Positions 24,801 to 35,131 of a stretch of DNA of 64,000 bases are shown here, piece after piece; position 1 is the first letter of the stretch; each line of letters opens with the position of its first letter. Source of the DNA: Gossypium raimondii (lineage: Eukaryota > Streptophyta > Magnoliopsida > Malvales > Malvaceae); the NCBI RefSeq assembly GCF_025698545.1, contig NC_068569.1:12152001-12216000 (forward strand), given 5' to 3'. The translations under genes and the position numbers were made by a program. The notes beneath the pieces are model-generated. The model was not told where the DNA came from. It saw only the letters and a program-made list of their open reading frames with translations, and did no database searches.

Positions 24801-27262
24801 AGTGGGGAATTCAACAACCCTAAAACCTAAACATCGATATTGCAAGACAATCAGAAATGGGTTGACTTAGAGAATTCCAAAGCTGCAATCACTGTCTGCC
24901 TTCATCGTGTGTAATGCATTCATGTAAAGAACTAGGTGACCTTAATCACGAATCACACAAGATTGAGCGACTTAAAGCACTACACTAACCTTCATCATGC
25001 TCAAAAGCATGCCTTTGAGGCTGATAAGAATTGGCATCCTTATGTAAGTTATTATCATAAAGAGATGAGCCTCCAGAATCATCCTCTTGTATATTTCTAG
25101 TTGAAATAGAAGGAGACTCAACATGATTACCATCAACAGTTTCGACAGGACCATCATCCACTGCCTGAGCTTCCTCTAACTCGGCTTTCATGAGTTGGTT
25201 GATTCTATCCACAGGCAAGTTAGATGCCTCTGCATACAATCCAGATTCTGCAGGTGCTTCTAAGATAGGGTTCACGTTAACAGCAGATGAATTGTCAATG
25301 GGGGGCCATTCATCACTTGGGGAACTACGCTGGTTTGTGGTGATATCAGGCTCGTAAGTGACATCGGACACCTTGGAAGCATGACCATGTGGTGAACGTA
25401 AGTTGGGATGTACTTCTGCAGAATGAGGTACTGCAAGATGCCGATTATTAACACTTTGGTGAGGTGGGTTTGGTATGACAGAAGCCTTGTTTTGTGGTCT
25501 GCCCATCTTCACAATATCAGCCATTGATACTTGACCTGGAGCCCCCAACCAAGCAGACTGGTATCCACAAGGTTGTGAAGATGAAGAAATACCATCAACT
25601 AAACCTGCTGTGGTTGTTTTATGTCCGGCGATACCAGCTTCACTGCAAAACTCACATGAGAGGGAAGTAGGCAAAGCATAAAAAAACATATCACGATGGT
25701 TTACAAATTACAATTACATTGTTTGTGAACCAGACAAACAGAAACGTCATTCCAAGATAGAGATGAGAAGAATAAAACTCAGTCAACTAAATTGTCCTAA
25801 AACTTCTTTCACATGAAAAACAATTACATGTTTAGTGAAACACGCTAGGATGCCTCATGTCCACACTTACCCAGTGAGGCTCAAAGGTGTAAATAAGTTA
25901 ATGAAATTATAAATGATTTGGTATCAACCAATATCATGATTCTCAAGATTCAGTCAAATGCAGGCAAAAGCAAAATACTAATGCAGCAATACATCCCACT
26001 TAATGTCATTATAACTCAAATATAATTGCAGCTTTTCAGCTCCTTAACTGGACTAGACAATGAAGAAATATCACCATTTTCTAACATGGATTACCTATGG
26101 GATGGCGGTCTCCGATTCATGTTGTTTCCTTGCACACCAGATGCAGAAGATGAAGAACCTGCATAAGCGTGAGTTCCATTTTCCCTCTTTTGAGCAGGTT
26201 TACCATGGAAAGGTCCAGACTCTAACCATAAAAAAAAGGAGCACTAAATGGATGAGAAACCATCTAAAAGAGTCCCAAAACATTTTTTAACCAAGTAAAA
26301 GCAGACTCTTCTTCAAAATTGCATAGAGCATGTTCACAGTCATACCATTAGAACTATAATAGGATGAGCCACCACGCCCCATATATCGGTCTGAACCACT
26401 CCTACCACCACGACTCCCAAGGTTGTTGGCACCACGAGACCTGGAATCAACTGTGTCTTTGCTCTGGAGTAGACCGGTAAACAAGTCAAAAAAGAAAACA
26501 GTAAGCAATATAACCATTACAAATGATTCTAGAACCTGACATGACGAACTGCATTTATACCCTTCATTACTAAAATTATATAACGATAATGTAAAAAGGG
26601 GACATGGTAATCAAGGAAACTCAACATCCGCATAAAAGCAACTATTTGGCATAATTTCCACTAGCACACACCTCTTTTTTCTTGTCTCGTTTGCTCTTCA
26701 CCTCGTGAAAAGGATCTACACGTTTGATAAACATCTTATTAGAAACGAAATAAGAGTATCATTACAAGTGCAGAAACTTCATCAGCCCTACAGTTATGAA
26801 ACAAAGCACCGTATATTTTCGCAATCAAACGAGTGTTACGAAAGATAGGGTTTTACGCCATAGGCCTTCTCGTGACCAAACTCAAGCAGATTTTATCTTT
26901 ACCACATTAAAACACCAAAACCCAGAAACCCAAGAGTTACCCGTTTGTATAATGAAGATAAAAATCCTTTTGATTAACAAAAACCCGGGAAATAAACCCA
27001 TCAAATTGAGAACCAAAAAAAATATTTAAAAAATTAAAAGTGGAAAGAAAAAGGGCGGGGAACCTTGAGAGAGGAGGCGATTGACGGCCTCGTTAGGGTC
27101 CATGTTACACTCTTTAAGCATGGCATAGATCTCGGGTTCAGGGCAGTTCACAATCTCCTTCAAGCTCTGTACCATCTTCCGAGACCCAGCCGGAATACCT
27201 GAAATTCCACTATTACCCTTCCCTATCCCATTATTTCCAGCACCTCCTCCTTTCCCGCTCAT
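21857..27262 (-). CDS. GIP1: GBF-interacting protein 1-like (DUF1296), 10 exons, 869 aa
   Basis: Exons in transcript order: 27262-27064, 26715-26672, 26463-26346, 26221-26095, 25642-24990, 24571-24295, 24209-23930, 23683-23519, 22864-22406 and 22144-21857. Every junction is GT-AG, phases close, and the total is 2610 nt. Residues 20-81 form the DUF1296/GIP1 N-terminal domain (SLKEIVNCPEPEIYAMLKEC, then NEAVNRLLSQDPFHEVK, KRDKKKE), a UBA-like fold. The rest is low complexity, rich in Ser, Gln, Asn, Pro and Gly, and ends in a Gln/Asn-rich tail. Arabidopsis GIP1 helps G-box-binding bZIP factors bind DNA and has chaperone-like activity; family members are nuclear or cytoplasmic. The start is the first ATG of the domain exon, after a pyrimidine-rich leader. 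A decayed partial copy lies beyond its 3' end. Confidence 0.93.
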
Positions 27263-27707
27263 CCTCTCTCCGGGTACCCCTCTCCGAAAACAGTTTCTCT
27301 TAGGTCTCTCTCAGATCTGAGGAAAAAAAAAACTATGTCGTGTACGTTACGAGCTTTTTTGTCTTCGCTTCTCTCGACGAAAAAAAAAAAAGCAGCAGGC
27401 AGCAGCGAAGAGGTAAAGGAAGGGATTATATTTCTTTGAAAGTACGCTTTTATAAAAGAAAAAAAAAAAAAAAGCTCTTTTCTCTTTGTCTCCGAAAACC
27501 CTCCGGGCGTAAGCCTCGAATTTTATTATTTATTTATTAAAAACTTGCTTTCCCTTTTAAAATAAAAAACCAAACAAAAGCCCAGTTATGCCATGAAATT
27601 ATTTAATTAGATATTATATCATAATTGTTGGAATATATATTTATATTATACCTGTAATTTAAAAAATAAAAATAAAGCAAAAGAGAAAGTTTCTTCTATT
27701 CGACTCC
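27263..27707 (-). promoter_or_regulatory. Upstream region of the GIP1-like gene
   Basis: About 450 bp separate the start codon from the next structure, a candidate DNA transposon starting at 27711. The 27270-27480 stretch holds several A-runs and GAGA/CTCT words as in a 5' UTR and core promoter, but no TATA box can be assigned with confidence. If the transposon call is right, the upstream promoter lies inside or next to it. Confidence 0.4.
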
Positions 27708-27929
27708 TTACAACATGTTTGGTTGGGGAATAGGAATGCATTCCCCACCAATTCGATAGTCCTACCACCAAACCAACGTTTGGTTGGCTGTAAAAGGATT
27801 ACAACCTGATTCCATTCAGGCCTTATTACAGCTAAAGGCTGTAATAGCCATTCATTGCCCACATACCTGAATAGCTATTCCGTTCGGCTCTCTTTTTTCC
27901 ATTTTCCAAATTTTGCCCTCCTTCATCTT

Positions 27930-28885
27930 CTCCTTCATCTGCCGTCAAACTCTCTACACAATTTCTGCCCTTAAACTCTCTTGCCATATTTCAGATATTC
28001 TCCTTCATCTTCTCCCATAGATCTGTAACTTTCTCTCCTTCTGTTCCCATATTTTAGATAATGGCGTTTTTTCTTATTTGATTTTTCCTTCTTTTAACGT
28101 TTCTCCTCTGTACTTTTTGATCATGTTCTTCTTCTTTTTTTAATTGATTGTTTGCTTAATGAGCATTTCTATTCCCTCTCCTCTCCGCCGAATGCTGATT
28201 CGTTGTTTAAGAAAATCAATTTTACCCCCTTTATTTCTCGCCTAAAAAATGCTCAGACTCAGTCTCACCGACAGCCACTCCCTTCCTTCCTTCAACTCCG
28301 GTAGAGGGAAAACTAGGCAGGTAGCCAAGCAAGCATATGAATATTTGAGTGAAGTTGCGTTTTCCTTCCCACAATCAACGTTTCCATCTCCTCCTTCGCA
28401 ATCTCTTCTCCTTCATCTGCCGTCAAACTCTCTACACAATTTTTGCCCTTAAACTCTCTTGCCATATTTTCGATATTCTCCTTCATCTTCTCCCATAGAT
28501 CTGTAACTTTCTCTCATTCTGTTCCCATATTTCAGGTAATGGCGTTTTTTCTTATTTGAATTTTCCTTCTTTTAACGTTTCTCCTCTATACTTTTTGACC
28601 ATGTTCTTCTTCTTTTTTTAATTAATTGTTTGCTTAATGAGCATTTCTATTCTCTCTCCTCTCCGTCGAATGCTAATTCGTTGTTTAAGAAAATCAATTT
28701 TACCCCCCTTTATTTCTCGCCTAAAAAATGCTCAGACTCAGCCTCATCGACAGCCACTCCCTTCCTTCCTTCAACTCCGGTAGAGGGAAAACCAGGCAGG
28801 TAGCCAAGCAAGCATATGAATATTTGAGTGATGTTGCGTTTTCCTTCCCACAATCAACGTTTCCATCTCCTCCTTCGCAATCTCT
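27930..28885 (+). repeat. Tandem duplication, two units of about 478 bp
   Basis: Unit 1 (about 27930-28407) and unit 2 (about 28408-28885) share almost all their sequence. This includes CTGCCGTCAAACTCTC, TAATGGCGTTTTTTCTT and an open stretch with GKTRQVAKQAYEYLS. Only scattered substitutions and one extra base separate them. The open stretch is not recognised as a known protein. The duplication lies wholly inside the candidate transposon. Confidence 0.85.
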
Positions 28886-30317
28886 CCTCTTTTGCCTCCC
28901 AAACTACCATTTTCGTGACCTCCAAACAATTCCTCAAAAACCATCCCAAAAATCATTCTTTCTTCCCTCTAAACGCTTTCTTCCCTCTTTTTCTTCCAAA
29001 CCCATCCCCAAAAACCATTCTTTCTCATTCAAGACTAATGAGTTTTCTTCTCTTCCTTCTCTCAGTGTTTCTTCTCCCTCTTCAAGAATTTTTTATTTTT
29101 TGCAAATACAATAAAAAGGTTGTTGCTTGATTGTTTATTCAGTTCTTTCTCTATTTATGCTAATTTTGTTATATAAGGAGTTTTTTTCTATTTTCTGGTA
29201 TTATCTGGTTGACTCTGTCATTGATTTTAGTATTTGGTTGGTTATCTTATTTTATAATGTTTGATTTTGGAATTTTAATCAACTTTTGTTACCACTCGAT
29301 GAGGAGGATAATAAAAATATATCTGTTTGAAAATGTATCATTGTTTTGCATTGAATTCAAGATGATCTCTTTTTGTGCAAATGTGAAAAGAATATATTTG
29401 ATGATGATTTGATGAGACTAGACTAGGTTGAGTCATTGTTGAATGAATGCGTTAATTGAGTATGGTGATTATAACTATTTGAGAGCTAATATTGTATGTA
29501 ATCAATGTGATGATTGTGAACCTTAAACAGTTAATAGATGATTATGATCTGTGTTGATGGATGCTCTATGATTGATCGAAGAATGGTAAGCTATCTGTCT
29601 ATTCTTAATGTTTCTTTATTTTGTACGTGTATGTGTGCATTCATGTTCATATGCGTAATGTTCCTTACCAATCTTATGGGTGAGACGTGCAGTGCATGTG
29701 AGGAAATAAAGGTAGCAAAAGATTATGAAAATTGAATTTTTGATATAATACATATTATTCATGGAAAAAAATAATGTAGCAGATAGTTCTTTTATTGTTA
29801 TAGTTGAGTGGTGGAGAGAGAGTGGAGTAGCATAACCAATAGATATCTGGTTCCTTGGTTTTAATTTAATAGCATGCTGCTTCTACCCAACATGTTGATG
29901 CGGTTTACTGCAATGATCCAACTGCAGTTAATTATTTGTTTGTTTAGGCCAATCTACTATTGGTTTTGTACCATTATCATATTGATATATGTGGTGGAGA
30001 AAATGTCATTGCTTACCAATGATATATTTTATCAAATGCTGTTTTGGCCTTGAGTGACAGTATGGTAATAATATTATCCTGTCTAATTAAAGCAGTTACT
30101 TAAGATTTGCATTTCAACTTGAGGTATTATTCAAGTAAGGTAAATGAAAAGGCCATACTTTGTTAACATTTCTTTTTTGACTCATATACCATGGTAGTCT
30201 CAAGTTCAACTCTGTTATAATTAATAATAACAAGAAGCATGTACAAATATGAATTCTCTCCTTTAAATGGATTCTGAATTCTTCAAACTCATGGTAATTT
30301 TGACATGGTTATGCCAG
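28886..30317. other. Interior of the candidate transposon, no gene recognised
   Basis: AT-rich sequence with short open frames (up to 128 codons overlapping the tandem repeat) that show no family motif. The part just before 30318 ends in TTATGCCAG, an acceptor-like site, and may be intron 1 of the captured ribosomal protein gene. Confidence 0.5.
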
Positions 30318-30694
30318 GGCATTTTTGGAGTCAGAGTTACCAACTTTTAAATAGAAAAACCCTCAATTGGAGGTGGTTACTGAACTCATTCGTAGGTAGC
30401 ATCCACATTTGAAAGGCTTTTACAGTAAGTTACTCTTTCTTGGATGAGTTTCAGACATGATGCATTCACGTATGCGATATTTTTAACCATGTCTCAAACA
30501 TGTATCTTGCCAATTTCTCAGAGAACAAAAACGAGCGGATGGTATGCGTGAAGAATATGACTCCTAAAGATATCATTCTTTATGCAACCAAGCTAAGAAA
30601 CGCATTGGGAAGAAAGGTGGTGAAATTGAAGACAGGGCATGTAACTAAACACCCTAGTGTGCAAGGTACATGGACAACTGATGTGAAATTTTGA
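30318..30694 (+). pseudogene. Mitochondrial ribosomal protein L51/S25/CI-B8 family (mL43 type), broken partial copy
   Basis: Two exons are visible. Exon A (30318-30424) reads AFLESELPTFK, stop, KNPQLEVVTELIRR, stop, HPHLKGFY. Its TAG codons are at 30352-30354 and 30397-30399, where plant homologues have Glu and Gln or Gly-Gln. Exon B (30522-30694) is intact and reads NKNERMVCVKNM, ATKLRNALGRKVVKLKTG and TKHPSVQGTWTTDVKF, then TGA. The intron between them keeps a GTAAGT donor and TTTCTCAG acceptor in the right phase, so this is a genomic copy and not a retrogene. The N-terminal exon expected in the family (about 27 residues) is not found upstream. The intact family protein of about 120 aa is part of the large mitoribosomal subunit. 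The two stops rule out a full-length product. Confidence 0.85.
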
Positions 30695-31740
30695 GACACA
30701 GTAGTACCAAGTTCTTCACAATTTTTTCTGTATGTTTCTTTATTGTTCAATGTAGTCATGATGGCAACTTTGCCGAAACATTCACTATTTAGAGGTGAAT
30801 GAAACTGTTGTGTAATGAACAAAGGCTAATGATGTCGTAATAGATGATTGGACCCAAATATTTAATAATTTTAGAGCATCTGTACCTCTTCCAAACATCA
30901 TAGCGTTCAACCTTCTCAGGTTTTGAACTTCTAATAATTTGTCTAATGAAACAATATATGAACAAGAGAGGAAACTCTAGGCAAGCTAAAAATTTCCTCT
31001 TCAACTAACTCTTTAGGGCTATTATTACATCTATCACTAAATTTAGGATCAAATTTAAGCCTATGATAGGTTTAAGATAACGTCTCAAGAACAACTGCCT
31101 GTTGCAATAGATGCTTAATAAATTATGACATATGCTTAATAACATATGGTTTATGACATATAAACTAATGAAATCATGTAGCTTTTTGTTAATATATGAA
31201 TATTATGTTTGGATGTCAAATATAATTCTCAAGTTATTTATTACTTCTAATATTTTGTTTTTTATTATAGAATAATTAAATTATTTGTTTCACTAATGAT
31301 ATTTTAGCATATTAAATATGTATTGCCGTTTAAAAATAATAAAGTAGATTATATATATTTTTATAGTATTATATTATGATTTTAGTAAATTCATATAATA
31401 ATAATTATATTAAGAATTTTATTAAATTATATAAAATTTTATTAAATTATATTTAATAATAATTATGTTAAAATATAGTTAAATTATTTATTATTTTTAT
31501 TAAATCATTTTAATAATAATCTTATTAAAATTTAATAACAATAACAATAATCATCTACCTAAAAGAAATTTATGTTAAGGGTATTCTAGTCATTTTAATT
31601 TTTTTCCTTATGCTATTACAACATCATTCTATTCAACCAAACACAAGAATACTGTTACAGCTCTATTCCATTCCATTCAACCAAACAATTGAATTACTAT
31701 TACAGCTCTATTCCATTACAGTGAACCAAACGTACCATTA

Positions 31741-32298
31741 CATTTTTTTAATATTAATAATAAATAAGATAAAAAATGAAAAAAATAAACTAAGCTCTCT
31801 CCACTAAGTTACAAAGTTGATGGGCTGGCTCATTCCCACAAAATTTCCACAGCCCAATTCATTTTTTTGCTCTTCACTTCTAGGTCCCTTGGAAGTTTTT
31901 CTCGCAGATCGTAAAATTCAAGAAGACCCGATTAAAATTGTTTACATTTCAAAGTTAAATAGTATTTAATAATTATTATGTACTTTTAAATTTAATAAAA
32001 ATAAAGAATACATTAACTAATTAATTAGTTAATTTTTTCTAAATACATTAAAAATAATTGATTCAAAACTAACGAATTCGCTTATCATAAGATCTCTTTG
32101 TTTGAAGGGGAAAATATAAATTAAAATGGTGCGTGGTGAACACCAATGAAGATAGGGTCAACTTCTTATGTTAGGTTTATTTTTATGCTCGTCTTCTTAT
32201 CTAATCAGGTCATGGTCGCCATCCCCGTCTAATCAATAGCTAGGTTAGAGGTCAGATGATTGGGTTGCGTTAAAATTTGTTTTTCAATATACTTTTAA
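31741..32298. other. Spacer, nothing recognised
   Basis: AT-rich spacer between the candidate transposon and a foldback element; no coding or structural signal is visible. Confidence 0.6.
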
Positions 32299-32723
32299 TA
32301 TTAAAATTAGGATAAATATGCATTTGGTATTCAAATTTATCAAGGTTTAAATTGGCTTTTTATTATTATCTAATTTAGTACTTAAATTTGGCTTAAAGAT
32401 TTAATTGGTATCTAAAGTTTAATTCAGTCCAATTAAATACCTGAATTTGGTTTCTTAATTCAAATTGGCATCCAAATTTGGTTTTTTTTGTCCAAATTAC
32501 TATTTAGTTATTTAAATGAATTTAAACTATGAAGCCAAGTTTTGGTACCAATTTGAATAAAAAGCCAAGTTCATGTGCCTAAATGGACCAAAAATAGTTT
32601 AGATACCAAATTAAACTTTGAAGATAAGTTTAGGTACCTAATTGGATAAAAAAAATTCAAGTAACAATTTGAATCTCAAAACCAAATTTAGGTGCCAAAA
32701 AGGTATCTTTACCCTTAAAATTA
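32299..32723. repeat. Foldback (long inverted repeat), arms about 200 bp
   Basis: The left arm (from TTAAAATTAGGATAAATATG) is matched by the reverse complement of the right arm (ending GGTATCTTTACCCTTAAAA). Blocks such as AAATTTGGT/ACCAAATTT and GGTACCTAA are mirrored about a centre near 32510. The arms are diverged with small indels. It resembles MITE/foldback elements that are abundant in dicot spacers. Confidence 0.65.
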
Positions 32724-34261
32724 TAAGGGTGGAGGTAAAAATAGATATTTTAGCAGATAAGTAATAATAAATGGGAGGATGATGCATGGTATTTATATAT
32801 GTGCTTGGATTGCTCAACGGGTTGCCCATTGTTTGTAAGTGCATGAAAATTGGCTGATCCGCTTATCCTAACCCGACGAAACTAATAGGAAGAAATGTGG
32901 AGTGACCGTTTTGTTGACTTTATAGTTTGTTGCTACCGACTCTTGTAACTTTCAAGCCACAGAGCTTTTTGAGCCTTGGACTTGTTTTTATCTAGAGACT
33001 GCTACAACATTTATTTATCAAAGTCACCTTACCTTCCTCATAATGTTATTTGCTATACATATCTTCTGCATAGGCTTAAATTTTGCCAAATGTCTTGCTC
33101 AATGTCTTGTCCACGTAGTGATTGAAAACTGCTAAATCAACTATTTTCTTCAACACCAACTTGCTGTCATTGTTCCTCAGTACAACCCCTATTATTGCTT
33201 CCCTTTTTTTTCCCTCTCAAATGCAACATCACAGTTATCTGCAAATCACATTTTAGAGGATTGTCGATTCCACTTGGCTTAAACAAATGTCATGCAAGAG
33301 GCAGCTAACGAGTCACTAATAATAATTTACTACAGTGACTAACAAAGACTAGGAGGGAGGAGCAATAAGCAAATGGCAACAACAACTTTATCAAGTAAGA
33401 ACGCAAACCCTAACCAATCATTGAGTAATAGTGATTAAGCTTCGAGTCTTCTTGCACTCTCATACAACCTAAATATTTCCTAAACTCGATCCACCAATTC
33501 CATCCGAAATTTTAAAAACAATAAAAAATTATGGATAGCATTAACATACATATTATAATTTCAATAAATAAATAAACAATATATATTTGAGCTTAACAAT
33601 TTCAAATAGGTGCTCCACTAAAAACACAACTGAAATATGGTTACCTAAGCACGAGAAAAACAAGAAAGTAAATAGTAGTTTTGATTGACTCGAGTCATAA
33701 AAGGGTACTTAAATTATAATTACTTTTTAAGTTGATATTTAATTTTTTAATTACAAATGGTATTTAAATTATATTTTATTACTTAAAATAGTACTTAAAC
33801 TATATTCTATTATCTTAGTTATTAAATAAAGTCTTAGTCAATCATTTTATTTAAATATGTCTGAGGGTTTTTTATTTTAAATCCCATGAAATTATATTTA
33901 ACCTTTTCTTTTTAGAAATTTTAGGTAAAATTTGTCATGTGTCATAAAAACTATTCGCTGAGATTTTTTTTAATATAACGAGTATAGTTTTGGATAACGA
34001 ATTCTAATTTAAGTATCACTTGAGAAAATAGGTCTAACTTAAGTAGGTAAAAGTACCAGTGTAGTCCTTATACTTAGAGATGAATTGCATTTCGTTTTTT
34101 ACTAAAAATGAGTAAATTAGTCCTTACACATTTCAAACATATAAATTAACTCCTCCCTTAAATTTTATCCGAAAGGTTAAATCCATGCTGAAAATTATTT
34201 TTATAGGTAAACTATAAAATGATCACCTAACTATGCCTTTTATTCTATTTTAGTCAATTAA
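32724..34261. other. Spacer, nothing recognised
   Basis: No gene or RNA is seen. The 33690-34060 part has stretches like GGTACTTAAATTATA and GTATTTAAATTATA, which look like further decayed foldback sequence. Confidence 0.5.
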
Positions 34262-34320
34262 CTATTAATTTTTAAATTTAGTCATTAAACTTTTCAAAAT
34301 TAAATATTTTAGTTGCTTAG

Positions 34321-35131
34321 AGCTTATGTAGGCTTTTTTTTTATTGATCTAGTAACAAAATTAACTCTCAAATGTTTACATTATATCAATTTGATCCTAA
34401 ATATAAAAATTCAACAAAATTAGCCTTCAATGTTTACAAAGTTTGCCATTTTAATTCTAATTCTAAAAAAATTCAATGATTTTGGCTCTCAACATTTACA
34501 AAATCTATCAATTTAGTCTTAACTCTAAATTTTTAAAATATGTTTTAAAAAAATCATTTTAGCTCTTTATAACCTATTGACTAACCAATGTGAGATATTA
34601 TAAATAAGAAAAATAGTACTCTCTTTCAAATCACTTGCAAATGAGCTCTAAAAAGTTGGGATAAGACACACACACACACAAAATAAGATCCGAAAGAAAA
34701 TACATGTATTAAAAATGTTATTTGTTTTGGCACTAATGCAACCAATTATTTCATATAGGTTTCGAATCAATTGATTTGGTTCAAGTCAAGTTTAAATTAT
34801 AGTAAAAAAATTGTTGCAAGTGATTTGAAAAATGATACTCTTTTTATATTGTAATATTTCACATAAGTTAGTCGATGGGTAATGAATGGCTAAAATGTTT
34901 TTGTTTTTGAATATTTTTAACTTTTAGAGTTAGGACTAAATTGATAAATTTTGTAAAATTTGAGGTTAAATTTATTAATTTTTTAGAATTAGAACTAAAA
35001 GGACAAATTTTATAAACATTAAGGGCTAAATTTATTATATTTAGGATCAAATTAATAGATTGTATAAACATTAGAGAGCTAATATTGTTACTAGACCAAT
35101 AAAAACCCTATACAAACTTAAAGTGTACTAA
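34321..35131. repeat. Large foldback element, arms of about 310-320 bp
   Basis: The left arm 34321-34640 and right arm 34812-35131 are reverse complements along their length: ...TTTCAAATCACTTGCAA pairs with TTGCAAGTGATTTGAAA, and TTATTGATCTAGTAAC pairs with GTTACTAGACCAATAA. The 171-bp loop contains a short CA repeat. Pairing seems to extend outward: left sequence 34262-34320 matches the far side of the adjoining LTR insertion (37458 onward, ACTAAAATATTTAG). The LTR therefore landed in the right arm. Transcribed, this would form a hairpin of roughly 300 bp. Confidence 0.8.

Larger units (their letters stand above)
27711..31737. mobile_element. Candidate non-autonomous PIF/Harbinger-like transposon (4.0 kb) with TTA target duplication
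   Basis: The left end CAACATGTTTGGTTGGGG at 27711 is preceded by TTA. The right end ...GTGAACCAAACGTACCA at 31737 is followed by TTA. The ends are a degenerate inverted repeat sharing GTTTGGTT; the outer seven bases differ only by transitions. Subterminal repeats support this: on the right, two units of about 46 bp with ACAGCTCTATTCCATT; on the left, inverted words such as GTTTGGTTGGCTGTAAAAGG. A 3-bp TTA/TAA duplication is the hallmark of PIF/Harbinger elements. No transposase frame is present. Inside lie a 478-bp tandem duplication and a broken mitochondrial ribosomal protein gene. The ends are decayed, so an accidental pairing of two unrelated repeats is possible. Confidence 0.5.

Noticed and set aside
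28728-29114. 128-codon plus-strand frame with GKTRQVAKQAYEYLS
   Set aside because: The recognisable part is shared by both units of the tandem repeat, and the rest is Ser/Pro/Phe-rich pyrimidine sequence; no family recognised.
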